A stretch of 64,000 nucleotides of DNA, from positions 9,692,001 to 9,756,000 of the forward strand of contig NC_072801.1 of the NCBI RefSeq assembly GCF_028583425.1. The letters run 5' to 3'. Below the pieces are notes generated by a model. It saw only the letters and a list, made by a program, of their open reading frames with translations, was not told the DNA's origin and ran no database searches. How positions within the stretch are numbered: position 1 is the first letter of the stretch; every line of letters begins with the position of its first letter. Positions 13,301 through 21,962 of this stretch are shown one piece after another. A program made the position numbers and the translations under genes. Source of the stretch: Eublepharis macularius. Taxonomy: Eukaryota; Chordata; Lepidosauria; Squamata; Eublepharidae.

Positions 13301-16300
13301 TTATTCAAGCAAATGTTCTCAGATAGCCAGATAGCTCAACAGTTTCATCTTGGAAAAACAAAAGCAATGTATGTTGTCGCTTTTGGTTTGGCACCGTATT
13401 TCTTAGATCTTTTACTGAAACAGCTGAAACAATGGCAAACATTTGTTATCTGTTTTGACGAAGCTTTGAATAAGGTGGTTCAAAAGGGAGAGGTGGATTT
13501 AGTGGTTCGTTTTTGGGATGATTACTGTCATAAAGTTTCCACATGGTATCTAACCAGTGTTTTTCTTCAAACTGCTACTGCTGAAGACCTTCTTCAGAAG
13601 TTTCAAGAAGGCATGTCTTCTTTATCAGTTGCAAAATTATTACAAGTATCTATAGATGGGCCAAATGTAAACCACCTTTTTCTGAAAAAACTAAAAGAAG
13701 AAATTAAAACCAACCTTGACTGTAAAGAAGAAGGAAAAGAACTGATTGACTTTGGAACTCGTAGCCTTCATATTGTACATGGGTCTTTTAAAACAGGATT
13801 GCAAGCAGTAAAATGGAACCTGAATTCTGTCTTGCACAACATGTATTATCTGTTCAAGGGCATCATACACTGCTATGACTGGAAGCACACTATTCCCCTG
13901 AAGTTTTGCTCCACTAGGTGATTGGAGAATGTTAAGTGCCTTGATAGAGCTATGACTGTTTTTGACAACATCAAGAAGTATGTGGAAGAAGCAAAACTCC
14001 CCCACAGTAAACCTGCAATTTGAATAAAAGCTGCAATGCAAGATCCACTCATGAAGTGCAAAATGGCTTTCATGAAAACGATTGCTGGAGATTGTGGCTC
14101 AACACCATAAGCAACAAGAAGAAATTCAGAAGAAAAGAAACTTGAGGGACAAATTAAACATCTTGAAAATGTGAAAAAAAAGACTGAGAGAAGAAGCCAA
14201 AATGGAAGAGGAAACAATTGACGAGAAACTAAAAGAGTTACAGAATAAAAAGAGAAAACAGTAGAAGTGATAGTTTTATATCTTAAATCTTCATTCTTTA
14301 ATAACAGATTACTTGTATTCTAATTTCTAACTTGCTTATTACTGCAATTTCAAAACTATAAGTTTCGTAATGTGGCTTCAGAGAAAACATTTTAGATAGA
14401 ACGTTTATATAATTTTTAGTGTACCTTTAAAACAATAACAAAAATGTTATGTCATTTGTTAGAATTCAGAGTTTACTTGAATTGAAGTTTGTATCTTGGT
14501 GTAATTGCTAAACATGTTGCTGCAGTTAATGTTGAAAGAAGCTAATATTAAATCTCTTACTTTGACAAATATTTTTGCAGTTGAGACTTGTGTAGTTGTA
14601 GAGTGGAACATTTCATTAAGCCTTGCGTTAATGCAACACAACCTATTCATTTTTTAACTTGTGGTTATATTTGAATGGTGATCAGGGAAATTGACAAATG
14701 TTGGTCAGGCAAAGTCAGGGAAATGAAAAATAAAATTTTAGTGGCAACCCTGTCTTGGTGGTCCAGGAGTGGGGCAATCCTGCCCACCCAAGTTTTTTCG
14801 GGGTGGCTTCTAGGATTGGATGAAGAGTTAGGATAATAGTCTTCCTCCCAGCGGATTCAAGGGAGGGCCCTTTCTATTTATTTTTTAAAAATTGAGGGGA
14901 GTTATTTTCCCTCTTGATATTGTGACGGGGAGTCAGGGCTTGGGAACAGACAGGTGATTCCAGGGACAAGCCCCTCCCCTCTGGGATCAAAATCAGCTGA
15001 CTGACCCTGCGTTGGGAGAGGAGGAGCTATATCTCAAAAGTAAGGACTGCCCCACTTCTGGACCACTGAGAAAGGAAGCTTCACGGTAAGTGACTACAAA
15101 TCTTCCATTCTGGCTGACTCCCCATTTATTCAATTCTTCCAAATGCATTTGTCTGGCACATCAGTCTCAAATTCAACCCAGAGGTGGTGTCAAAATTTCA
15201 TCTGTTTTTTTCTCTAGTGGTGCTTCTATAGCAGAACATAAATTACACAGGTTGAGTATGAAGAAGGAATTTTTATAAAAGAACCAAAAGGTTCGCAAAC
15301 CTGAACGCCTTCTTGTGCATTATTCTGGACACCATAAGGGTCTCCCAAGTTAGTAAACTCTGCTCCAATGAAGTGAAGATCGCGTGAACCATGATGATCA
15401 GAACATACTTGAATATGATACAAGCCTTGTTGGCATTTTTCCCCATGAAAGGTCCCTCTTCAGCACTATGCAGCTGATATAACTTAGTAAAGCACTATGC
15501 TGGTGACACAAATACCAAAAAGGTGTCAGCAGTGGGAACAGCTGTCCTGCATTCCTTGGTTGGTTGACCTACTCACACCTTCCTCCATTGGTGAGTAGCT
15601 TGCTAAACTCCCAATGTGGGACTGCACTGAAGACCGAAGACGAAAACAGTGTTGCACTTACCTGTAACTGTTGTTCGTCTAGGTCTTCATGCAGGCACAC
15701 ATTCCCTCCCTCCTACCCCGCCGTGAGTGTGTTTCTTTTACTGCATTATACATCCAGTGGCTCAGGAGAACTGAGGGGAATGGGGACGCTTCGCCCCCTA
15801 CCTGCGTTAGCGGCAAACTCCTGCACGTGCGCAGTAGAGGCAAAGCACCTCCTCCTGGTCTTTTAGGGCTAAAGAATCTTTTCTAGTCGGCAGGCCTGCG
15901 CATGTGCAGTCCCAGTGTGTGCCTGCATGAAGACCTAGACAAACAACAGTTGCAAGGAAGTGCAACACTGTTTTCAGTCCAGGCAGCTGGACTTTGCTGG
16001 ACCAGATTATTCGGCTGCAGCAGGCAGCGAGCATGAGGGTAGGGACGGGAATGCAGCCAGACTGAGCTCCGTGCTGCAGCAGGACAGTGGTGCAAGACAG
16101 GGGAGGACACAGCAGGCAGAGTGGATTTCCATCCCATTCCACCCCTTCACCCCCACCTGAGCTCCAAAAGAGGCATTCAAGCCACTGCCGCCAACTGCCT
16201 TATAAACTCCACAACTTGCTCCCCCTTGCTTGAGATTCTCTGGTTTGACATTGGTATTCTCAGGACTGACATTGGTTTCCTTGCTGTAGTTTGGATCTGT

Positions 16301-19300
16301 TGGGCTTTGTTGGTTAAGCTTGCAAGGGATTTTTAATGTCAGACTAGAGAATCCCAAATGTGTGTAGGGGGTACAAACAGAGACATTTAAAAGCCTTGGA
16401 AATCCCCCCATAGGAAACAGTGGAGAGTAGTTGGGAGCAGCTAGTTCAGGGGTCCATAGTATTGGACCTCAGGGTTCAATCTTCCTGAAATTTTGGTGGT
16501 CTTTAGTGGACAGTCAGGAGTAGGTTCTCTGCAGATTTAGTTGACTTTGCTTTAAAAATGCCTCCCAGCTCCCCCAGACATTTTCCCTTATATGGCTGGA
16601 TAAATCTGGGATTCTCTAACCCAATCAGAGACTCTGACCCTGATTTCAAGGGGGGGGTGGGGTTTATATCCCTGAAACTTGGATCCAGATAACCTGTTGG
16701 GTTTTTTTGCGGGGCGGACAGGGGACGGTGCACACCCCTAGTGGAGGCAAGAAGCAGTTGATAGCAGATAGGAAAGTGGAATGTGAAAATATACCCAAGA
16801 TTAATCAAGGTTCCCCCCTCCCCGCCCCTTTCTTCTTCTTTTCCAGACATCCTTCAAGGAAACTTTAAACCTGATTTCTACCTGAAATACATCCAGAAGG
16901 ATCTGAGATTAGCCATTGCACTAGGTGACTCCGTCAACCACCCAACTCCCATGGCAGCTGCTGCCAATGAGGTAGGTGCAGTCTGGAACCACCTCTTCCC
17001 AGTTCAATCTTGAGAACTGCTTCTGAATGTGCACCCATGGCTCAGGGTATGGATGTGGGCCTGCCGTCATGCCCGTGAAGATGCTTGAACTCCAAAGAGG
17101 TGGGGGAATCACCATCATTTCCCCCTATGTACATCTCTCAGAGAGAGAGAGAGAGAGGGGCATTTTTCAGGTGGTAACAAATTCATTTCCCTGTACAGGT
17201 ATTTCCAAGATAGCATGAGAAGTGCTATCTGGAGCAAAGTCAAAGCAAGTAGAATAAATTCTGGAGTAGTTCAACTGGCTTGAAACAACATCCAGATGGA
17301 GGAGGAAATGTATTACGTGGGTTGGGTCAGTTGCCACCATCTTGCAGGGAAGGACCATAATTAGTCAAAGGGCTGTCACCGTCTCTGTCTTTAAGTAGAC
17401 TTTTTTACTTTAATGATACTGCTCATTAGGCTAACAGGCCTTGAGCTGTGCCACACAGTAAATACTACAAAAATAAATCATTTAAAAATGACCTGAAATT
17501 AAATCACACAAAATCCTTTGAATTTAATAACGTAAGCAAAAAAAATTGCCTACAGCCAGTCTAACTCCTAAATCCACATCTTCCAGAAGAACTTTTATCT
17601 TGTATTGTCGAAGGCTTTCGCGGCCGGAGAACGATGGCTGTTGTGGGTTTTCCGGGCTGTATTGCCGTGGTCTTGGCATTGTAGTTCCTGACGTTTCGCC
17701 AGCAGCTGTGGCTGGCATCTTCAGAGGTGTAGCACCAGAAGACAGAGATCTCTCAGTGTCACAGTGTGGATTCCACACTGTGACACTGAGAGATCTCTGT
17801 CTTCTGGTGCTACACCTCTGAAGATGCCAGCCACAGCTGCTGGCGAAACGTCAGGAACTACAATGCCAAGACCACGGCAATACAGCCCGGAAAACCCACA
17901 ACAGCCAACTTTTATCTTGTCTGGTATTGCCAACCTTTCATTATCACAAAAAATGGGAGAAATTGGAGAAAAAAAATAGGAGAAATCCACACATCTCTAA
18001 TACCACGAAAAATACTGCATTCCAGTAAACAATGCTCCAGAGTTTCTATCTGTCCCCTTGCTGACTTTACACAGATGCAAAGTCTATCAGAATATGTAAT
18101 CCTTTGCATTTGTCCTTGTATTATTTGAGAAGGAACAGAATTTAGTCTTGCAAGCATAAATGCTCCCCTATATCGTGGAACAGTCAAAATGGTAGAGGCA
18201 ACTTTGGATTGCATAATCTGTGATATAAAGGAGAGCATACCCTATGGGCTCCCTGCACAGTTCTCAAAAGAGCCAAAGTGTACAAGTGTTTGTTTACCAA
18301 TGAGTGTGCTGCTAACTTCCCCGTTCCCACTAACTTACTACTGTTAAGCCCCAGCAACTGAAGTCTAGTCTCCATTAATTTTCTCCATGGAGTGACATAT
18401 AGATCAGATTTTAATGAACAGAGACACCCACTAGCTTCTGTGGCAAATAGAATTTTCAACCAGAGCCCAAAGGCCCACACTTCAAGAGATCACAGACCCG
18501 GTTCTGCTCTTAGAGAGACATTAGCCACACATGGTTGTTGTGGGTTTTCCGGGCTGTATTGCCGTGGTCTTGGCATTGTAGTTCCTGACGTTTCGCCAGT
18601 AGCTGTGGCTGGCATCTTCAGAGGTGTAGCACCAAAAGACAGAGATCTCTCAGTGTCACAGTGTGGAAAAGATGTAGGTCATTTGTATCTACTCAGGAGG
18701 GGTGGGGTTGAGCTGAGTCATCCTGTAAGAGTTTCCCTGGGTGTGGAATGCTAATGGCGGGAGGCTTCACTGTATCCTGAGGAGGTTCTTTTGCATATGG
18801 ATTGGTACTTGATGTGCTAATCTTCTCTGCAGGGCTATTGTCGGGGATAGAATGTTTTGTTAGCCTGGTGTTTTTCAGAACTGGAAACCATGCTCTGTTC
18901 ATTCTTAAGGTTTCTTCTTTCCTGTTGAAGTTTTGCTTATGCTTGTGAATTTCAATGGCTTCCCTGTGCAGTCTGACAAAGTAGTTGGAAGTGTTGTCCA
19001 GTATTTTGGTGCCCTGTTTGAGTTAGGCTATGTTCAGCCACTGCTGATTTTTCAGGTTGTCCAAGTCTGCAGTGTCTTTCATGTTCTTTTATTCTTGTCT
19101 GGATGCTACGCTTTGTGGTCCCGATGTAAACTTGTCCACAGCTGCAGGGTATACGGTATACTCCTGCAGAGGTGAGGGGGTCTCCAATCACCACCCCCGA
19201 CAGAAAAGAGGCATAATGAAAACATTAGTGGATCGTGCAAGACGGATATGTGAGCCGCACTTTCTCAATGAGGAAATTAATCATCTAAACCATGCACTTC

Positions 19301-21962
19301 AGGCAAATGGCTACTCCAGAAATGAAATCCGAAGAGCAATCAAACCCAGGATGAATCAAACAACCAAGGAAAAACAGTCTCCTACAGGAAAAGTGTTTTT
19401 GCCATATATCAAAGGAATTACTGATCAGATGGGAAAGCTTATGAAAAAGCATAACCTTCAAGCAGTATTCAGACCCACCCGAAAAATACAACAGATGCTA
19501 CGATCAGCAAAAGACAGTAGAGACCCCCTCACCTCTGCAGGAGTATACCGTATACCCTGCAGCTGTGGACAAGTTTACATCGGGACCACAAAGCGTAGCA
19601 TCCAGACAAGAATAAAAGAACATGAAAGACACTGCAGACTTGGACAACCTGAAAAATCAGCAGTGGCTGAACATAGCCTAACTCAAACAGGGCACAGTAT
19701 CTTATTCCAGGACACCAAAATACTGGACAACACTTCCAACTACTTTGTCAGACTGCACAGGGAAGCCATTGAAATTCACAAGCATAAGCAAAACTTCCAA
19801 CAGGAAAGAAGAAACCTTAAGAATGAACAGAGCATGGTTTCCAGTTCTGAAAAACACCAGGCTAACAAAACATTCTATCCCCGACAATAGCCCTGCAGAG
19901 AAGATTAGCACATCAAGTACCAATCCATATGCAAAAGAACCTCCTCAGGATACAGTGAAGCCTCCCGCCATTAGCATTCCACACCCTGGGAAACTCTTAC
20001 AGGATGACTCAGCTCAACCCCACCCCTCCTGAGTAGATACAAATGACCTACATCTTTTCCACACTGTGACACTGAGAGATCTCTGTCTTTTGGTGCTACA
20101 CCTCTGAAGATGCCAGCCACAGCTGCTGGCGAAACGTCAGGAACTACAATGCCAAGACCATGGCAATACAGCCCGGAAAACCCACAACAACCATCGTTCT
20201 CCGGCCGTGAAAGCCTTCAACATTAGCCATACAATTTGACATACCTTTGATCTTCTGCAAAATAATATCAAAAAGGAATATAATGTTTCTGTGCAGGCCT
20301 CAATCCACATTGGAGCTCTGTAAAGAAGCAGATAGCGGCAGGGATAAACTGGCCACCTTTATTATGGAAAAAAATCTTATGGTATTTATTGCAACCAAGG
20401 CCTTGTAATGAGCTTTCTTAAGGTGCCCCCCCCCCAATCAAATTAGCTTGAAAATTGACTCCTAAATAACAAAAACAAGTTACTTGCTCTACAGGTTTCC
20501 CATTAACTTGCCAATTATATTTCTGTATGTGATTAGATTTAGAGATTACTATAACCTTAGACTTCCCATGATCTATTGTCAACGCTTCTGCATTGCGATA
20601 TTCTGAAAGGGCCTTCAACAAACACCAAAGGTTCACAAGAGTCCTAGCTAGCAAAGGTGCGTCATCCACATATAGTAACATCAAGATCGGGGTATTGGTT
20701 AACATTTGTGGATGAAGTTTAGAGTTTCTCAAAAAATGTGCCGGATCATTTATATACAAATTAAATTATTGTTTAATTTACGATCAACCAAGAGCATCTG
20801 CTTGCTGTTAGAGTCATATCATATGATTGTAATCTGCTTATTGATAGACTGAAAGGTTTTTTTAATCATACTGTAATCCCCGTGCATTTGAGTACGAGAG
20901 GTGGAGTATAAATGAAAATAAAAAGTTGTTTCTCCACACATTATGTAGGGAGCAAGTGCATATAGGTAGGCGTTCTTGACATGTCCCTGCAGTTACGGGA
21001 CTTTTCTCCCCTTGCTGACTTGCCAGATTCCCTGAATTCAAGTATATATTTTTAATTAGATTATTAATTTGGCTGGAAGTTTTCCTATGACTGGAATGAC
21101 AACTGTAGAATTTGGTCATTGAATAACATGCATAGAAGCTGATTTGGATTATAGTGCATGTTGGCATCTTGAGTTGCTAGTTCACTGAATTTCGATCTTT
21201 GCCTTCTTTCCTCCACCTTCCTTCTGTGTAAGGTTTCCAAACAGCCTCCCATCCATGCTTCAGCCAGATTGCTGCATCGTGTGCCCTTCAGACTATTGCT
21301 CATGTTTACAGCTACCCTCTTTACTTGAAAGGAAGGCTAGGGGCTTTTCCTCCACTTGCCATCAAGAAAAAATGGGGTCTGTCTTAAAATTACAGTTAGA
21401 TAGAGTAAAATCTTTTGTGTAAAACCCTTTTTGGGGAGGGAGTTATTGACTGTCTCCCTTTCGGATAAACATTGTGTCTGCTTTCCATGCCAACTGTTCA
21501 GGACTGGGTGGGCGAGGGCCGTCTACAAGGCTGCCTACAGAAATGCTGCCACTCAGAGAGAGGCAGAACAACACACATGGCTGAATCTGGGCCCCAAAAG
21601 CACCTCATTGCTGTCGTGTGAAGAACAGCACCTGGGCCAGCACTTGTTACTCCTGTGGGAGCTTGCTTCCTGTTGCCACCCTCAGTGCAGACATGGGTTC
21701 TGATTCCATCCCCAGTTTGGAGATGGAGCTGTGCTTGCAGAAGAGGAATTTATACTCATGCCTGAGCATCTTCTCGGGTTCTCAGTTTCTTGTTCTTTGG
21801 AAGCAGCAGTCTGCTAAATCATAGCTGATGACACTGATTCTGGGACGGAAACACTGACCCTTCGCTTCCTCCTTGTGTCTCCTGCAGGTCTACAAAAGGG
21901 CAAAAGCATTGGACCAATCAGACAACGACATGTCCGCCGTGTACAGGGCCTACATCCACTAG
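1199..21962 (+). CDS. GLYR1: GLYR1, C-terminal four coding exons (5' part lies outside the window)
   Basis: GLYR1 (NPAC/NDF) is a chromatin protein that binds H3K36me3 nucleosomes through an N-terminal PWWP domain (not in this window) and assists transcription and the demethylase LSD2. Its C-terminal half is a beta-hydroxyacid-dehydrogenase-like domain. Exons 1199-1361, 2188-2367, 16847-16971 and 21888-21962 join in frame with AG/GT splice sites. They encode about 180 residues of that domain, starting [16 protein letters not shown] and ending SAVYRAYIH-stop. The segment [11 protein letters not shown] has Met where plant glyoxylate reductases have the catalytic Lys, as in mammalian GLYR1, so the domain should be a non-enzymatic tetramerisation platform (family knowledge). 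The match to human GLYR1, recalled from memory, is near-identical. ROGDI follows on the same strand, as in mammals. The 14.5-kb intron is expanded by transposons. Confidence 0.96.
2188..2367 (+). CDS. GLYR1: GLYR1 coding exon
   Basis: The acceptor is TTTCCATGCAG and the donor GTAAAG. The 180-bp exon encodes [20 protein letters not shown] through [10 protein letters not shown]. It carries the degenerate active-site segment, with Met in place of the catalytic Lys. Confidence 0.95.
2930..3045 (-). repeat. Fragment of the 15642-15975 TIR element, inverted orientation
   Basis: The reverse complement matches 15840-15935 of the complete copy, including GGTCTTTTAGGGCTAAAGAATC-like and CAGGCCTGCGCATGTGCAG-like blocks, with scattered differences. 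It is followed by a short (CA)n run at about 3050-3067. Confidence 0.7.
3403..3770. repeat. Diverged tandem repeat, about 75-bp unit, five copies
   Basis: The motif GGCCAGATCTGGCAGCAAAG, or a variant, recurs near 3405, 3470, 3541, 3620 and 3691. Each copy is followed by CTGCTGTGATGAA-like and CAGCCCAC-like blocks. Units differ by roughly 15-25%, so the array is old. It lies in a GLYR1 intron. Confidence 0.75.
3780..4890. other. Intronic stretch with no recognised gene or repeat
   Basis: I see no exon matching GLYR1, no clear TIR and no SINE box here. Several short open frames exist but show no family motif. Confidence 0.4.
4900..5337. repeat. Minisatellite, 87-bp unit, five near-identical copies
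   Basis: The block beginning (T/C)ACCTTATCTAACAAACATG starts at 4904, 4991, 5078, 5165 and 5252, a strict 87-bp period. Copies differ at only a few bases. Because 87 is 29 codons, the - strand stays open through all copies and reads a 29-residue repeat containing [20 protein letters not shown]. Near-identity suggests recent expansion. Confidence 0.92.
6467..6518 (+). repeat. 7SL RNA-like (Alu-domain-like) scrap
   Basis: About 50 bp beginning GCCGGGCGTGGTGGCGTGC and continuing through CCTGTAATCCCAG and GGGAGGCCGAGG resembles the 5' domain of the signal recognition particle 7SL RNA, and therefore also the Alu arm. It stops abruptly and lies inside the left part of the DIRS fossil. It is too short to be a gene. 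Confidence 0.7.
7110..7480 (+). repeat. Tandem repeat in DIRS leader, about 150-165-bp unit
   Basis: Blocks GGCCTCTCAACAGGCCAGTG and AGCAAAGGCAGGCCTAGCCA-like recur near 7125, 7274 and 7456, with the third copy diverged. They sit between the left inverted repeat and the coding part of the DIRS fossil. Confidence 0.75.
7545..7675 (+). mobile_element. tRNA-derived SINE fragment
   Basis: A B-box-like GGTTCGAGTCC lies at about 7569-7579. It is followed by the same body seen at 27090-27270 (TGAACTCGGTGG, CTTGGGTAAACCA). It is interrupted at its 3' end by the MITE that starts at 7676. Confidence 0.75.
7676..8318. mobile_element. Non-autonomous hAT-type element (MITE), copy B
   Basis: The termini TAGAAATGGGCATGAACAG and TGTTTGTGCCCATGTCTA pair as inverted repeats. 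Interior blocks match copy A (32-900): GAGAAAATGACA, GGATCATGCC, GTTCGTGGATGGCAA. The flanking octamers ATTATAAC and ATCACCAC match at 5 of 8 bases, a worn target duplication. It contains two rather than three internal units. Confidence 0.8.
8327..8456 (+). mobile_element. 5S-rRNA-derived SINE fragment
   Basis: CCAGATCTCATCAGATCTCAG followed by CAGCAGGGTTGGC and TTAGCAATTGGATACGAGACC parallels the 5S rRNA internal promoter region and the cleaner copy at 56427-56640. It is truncated and diverged. Confidence 0.7.
12554..12776. mobile_element. 223-bp hAT MITE with perfect 8-bp target duplication
   Basis: The ends CAGGGCTTTTTTTCTGGG and CAGCTGAAAAAAAGCCCTG are inverted repeats. The target duplication GTGTCAGG is identical at 12546-12553 and 12777-12784. 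The middle contains mirrored GGTGGCCCCGCCCC/GGGGCGGGGCCACC blocks. It is inserted in the larger hAT element, and the perfect duplication indicates a relatively recent event. A related, diverged sequence is at 59061-59470. Confidence 0.92.
12829..14263 (+). pseudogene. hAT-like transposase, broken
   Basis: The first frame (12829-13146) begins [19 protein letters not shown]. It has a BED-type zinc-finger pattern, C-x2-C (YCKVCYKTF) then H-x6-H ([10 protein letters not shown]). A +1 shift near 13.11-13.15 kb leads to the second frame, 13112-13921, with [35 protein letters not shown] (a candidate first catalytic Asp) and [11 protein letters not shown] (a candidate second Asp). The frame stops at 13919-13921. 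Recognisable family-like sequence, then a Lys/Glu-rich coiled-coil-like tail, continue in other frames to about 14263. I recall similar unnamed proteins in fish and other vertebrates, so this is a hAT-type lineage with a degenerate copy here. It is not a host gene: it is single-exon, bounded by TIRs, and disrupted. Confidence 0.7.
15642..15975. mobile_element. TIR element (MITE) with about 50-bp inverted ends
   Basis: The left end GAAAACAGTGTTGCACTT and right end AAGTGCAACACTGTTTTC are exact reverse complements. The pairing continues through AACTGTTGTT, GTCTAGGTCTTCATGCAGGC and their partners. The interior is non-coding. Related pieces occur at 2930-3045 (inverted) and about 58000-58140. Superfamily not determined. 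Confidence 0.8.
16440..16740. mobile_element. Right part of a hAT-like non-autonomous element (low detail)
   Basis: The sequence ends in GGTGCACACCCCTAG, resembling the inverse of the terminus TAGGGGTGTGCGC at 37233. Interior phrases (AATTTTGGTGGTCTTTAGTGGACAGTCA) echo the 32-900 family. The left boundary is unclear. Confidence 0.45.
16847..16971 (+). CDS. GLYR1: GLYR1 coding exon
   Basis: The acceptor is TTCTTTTCCAG and the donor GTAGGT. The 125-bp exon encodes [19 protein letters not shown] to AAAANE. The split codon A|AC gives the Asn that follows QKCQ, so the phase agrees with the exon 14.5 kb upstream. Confidence 0.95.
17604..17906. mobile_element. Palindromic Penelope-type terminal unit
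   Basis: The two arms (about 17637-17769 and 17772-17906) are near-perfect reverse complements meeting at GTGTGGATTCCACAC. The left arm carries 33 extra bases, GTCGAAGGCTTTCGCGGCCG and neighbours, which recur at the outer end of the larger element at 20219. An identical 14-bp target duplication AACTTTTATCTTGT lies at 17590-17603 and 17907-17920. No coding region. Confidence 0.88.
18952..19187 (-). pseudogene. Inverted partial copy of the PLE GIY-YIG domain
   Basis: The - strand reads [20 protein letters not shown] then [20 protein letters not shown], identical to the + strand copy at about 19523-19690. The frame is lost after [12 protein letters not shown]. It is part of the left arm of the inverted PLE structure. 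Confidence 0.85.
19192..19890 (+). pseudogene. Penelope-like element C-terminus with GIY-YIG endonuclease domain (5'-truncated)
   Basis: The open frame starts in [18 protein letters not shown], runs through a basic linker, and reaches [20 protein letters not shown] followed by [14 protein letters not shown]. This is the GIY-YIG nuclease signature (GVY then YIG, with downstream Arg and His). It ends at TAG 19888-19890. This corresponds to the end of a PLE protein: the thumb/linker plus endonuclease that nicks the target. The RT domain is missing, so it cannot move itself. A partial inverted copy of the nuclease segment is on the - strand at 18952-19187. Confidence 0.85.
21888..21962 (+). CDS. 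GLYR1: GLYR1 terminal coding exon with stop codon
   Basis: The acceptor is GTGTCTCCTGCAG. The exon encodes [19 protein letters not shown], then RAYIH, and ends in TAG at 21960-21962. Length and sequence match the conserved vertebrate C-terminus. Confidence 0.95.
   Translation, partial: VYKRAKALDQSDNDMSAVYRAYIH

Larger units (their letters stand above)
11756..14752 (+). mobile_element. hAT-superfamily DNA transposon with broken transposase
   Basis: The left end CATGGTTGCCAC and right end GTGGCAACCCTG form hAT-like inverted termini. Subterminal repeats of GTCAGGGAAA lie at both ends. TCTTG flanks both sides (11751-11755 and 14753-14757), an apparent 5-bp duplication that is shorter than the usual 8 bp. 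The element lies inside the DIRS fossil and is therefore younger than it. It encodes a two-part transposase reading frame and carries a 223-bp MITE at 12554-12776. Confidence 0.8.
6245..15085 (+). mobile_element. DIRS-like tyrosine-recombinase retroelement, fossil
   Basis: This is a broken DIRS-order element sitting in a GLYR1 intron. Its ends are inverted repeats: about 6245-6375 matches the reverse complement of about 14940-15075. A further segment near 11680-11745 is partly complementary to the right end, as in the internal complementary region of DIRS elements. Parts by weak similarity are a gag-like leader with tandem repeats (~6.7-7.5 kb), RT-associated sequence (~9.3-9.7 kb), an RNase H-like block with [13 protein letters not shown] resembling DIRS LLELRAV (~10.05-10.27 kb), and a tyrosine recombinase-like block (~10.9-11.6 kb). 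It has many breaks and looks old. It has been invaded by the 7676-8318 MITE, by SINE scraps and by the hAT element 11756-14752. Confidence 0.7.
18532..20219 (+). mobile_element. Penelope-like element with inverted-repeat architecture
   Basis: The left arm (18532 to about 19187) is an inverted copy of the right part (about 19522-20219). Between them, about 19195-19520 exists once only. The target duplication is ACATTAGCCACACA (18518-18531) and ACATTAGCCATACA (20220-20233), 13 of 14 identical. The right part encodes a PLE C-terminus with a GIY-YIG nuclease. The element is 5'-truncated relative to a full PLE, with no RT core visible. Confidence 0.88.
17400..20800 (-). mobile_element. Non-LTR retrotransposon (LINE), 3' half, split by two insertions
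   Basis: On the - strand, 20759-20418 encodes an RT palm segment with YVDD ([19 protein letters not shown]) and a following CYLGVNF motif. Further downstream, 18480-17921 encodes a C-terminal stretch with a Cys/His pattern, C-x-C then H-x3-C ([20 protein letters not shown]). The body is interrupted by Penelope-like insertions 18532-20219 and 17604-17906. Frames are broken in several places, so it is dead. The LINE clade is not determined. It is older than the insertions it hosts. Confidence 0.7.
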
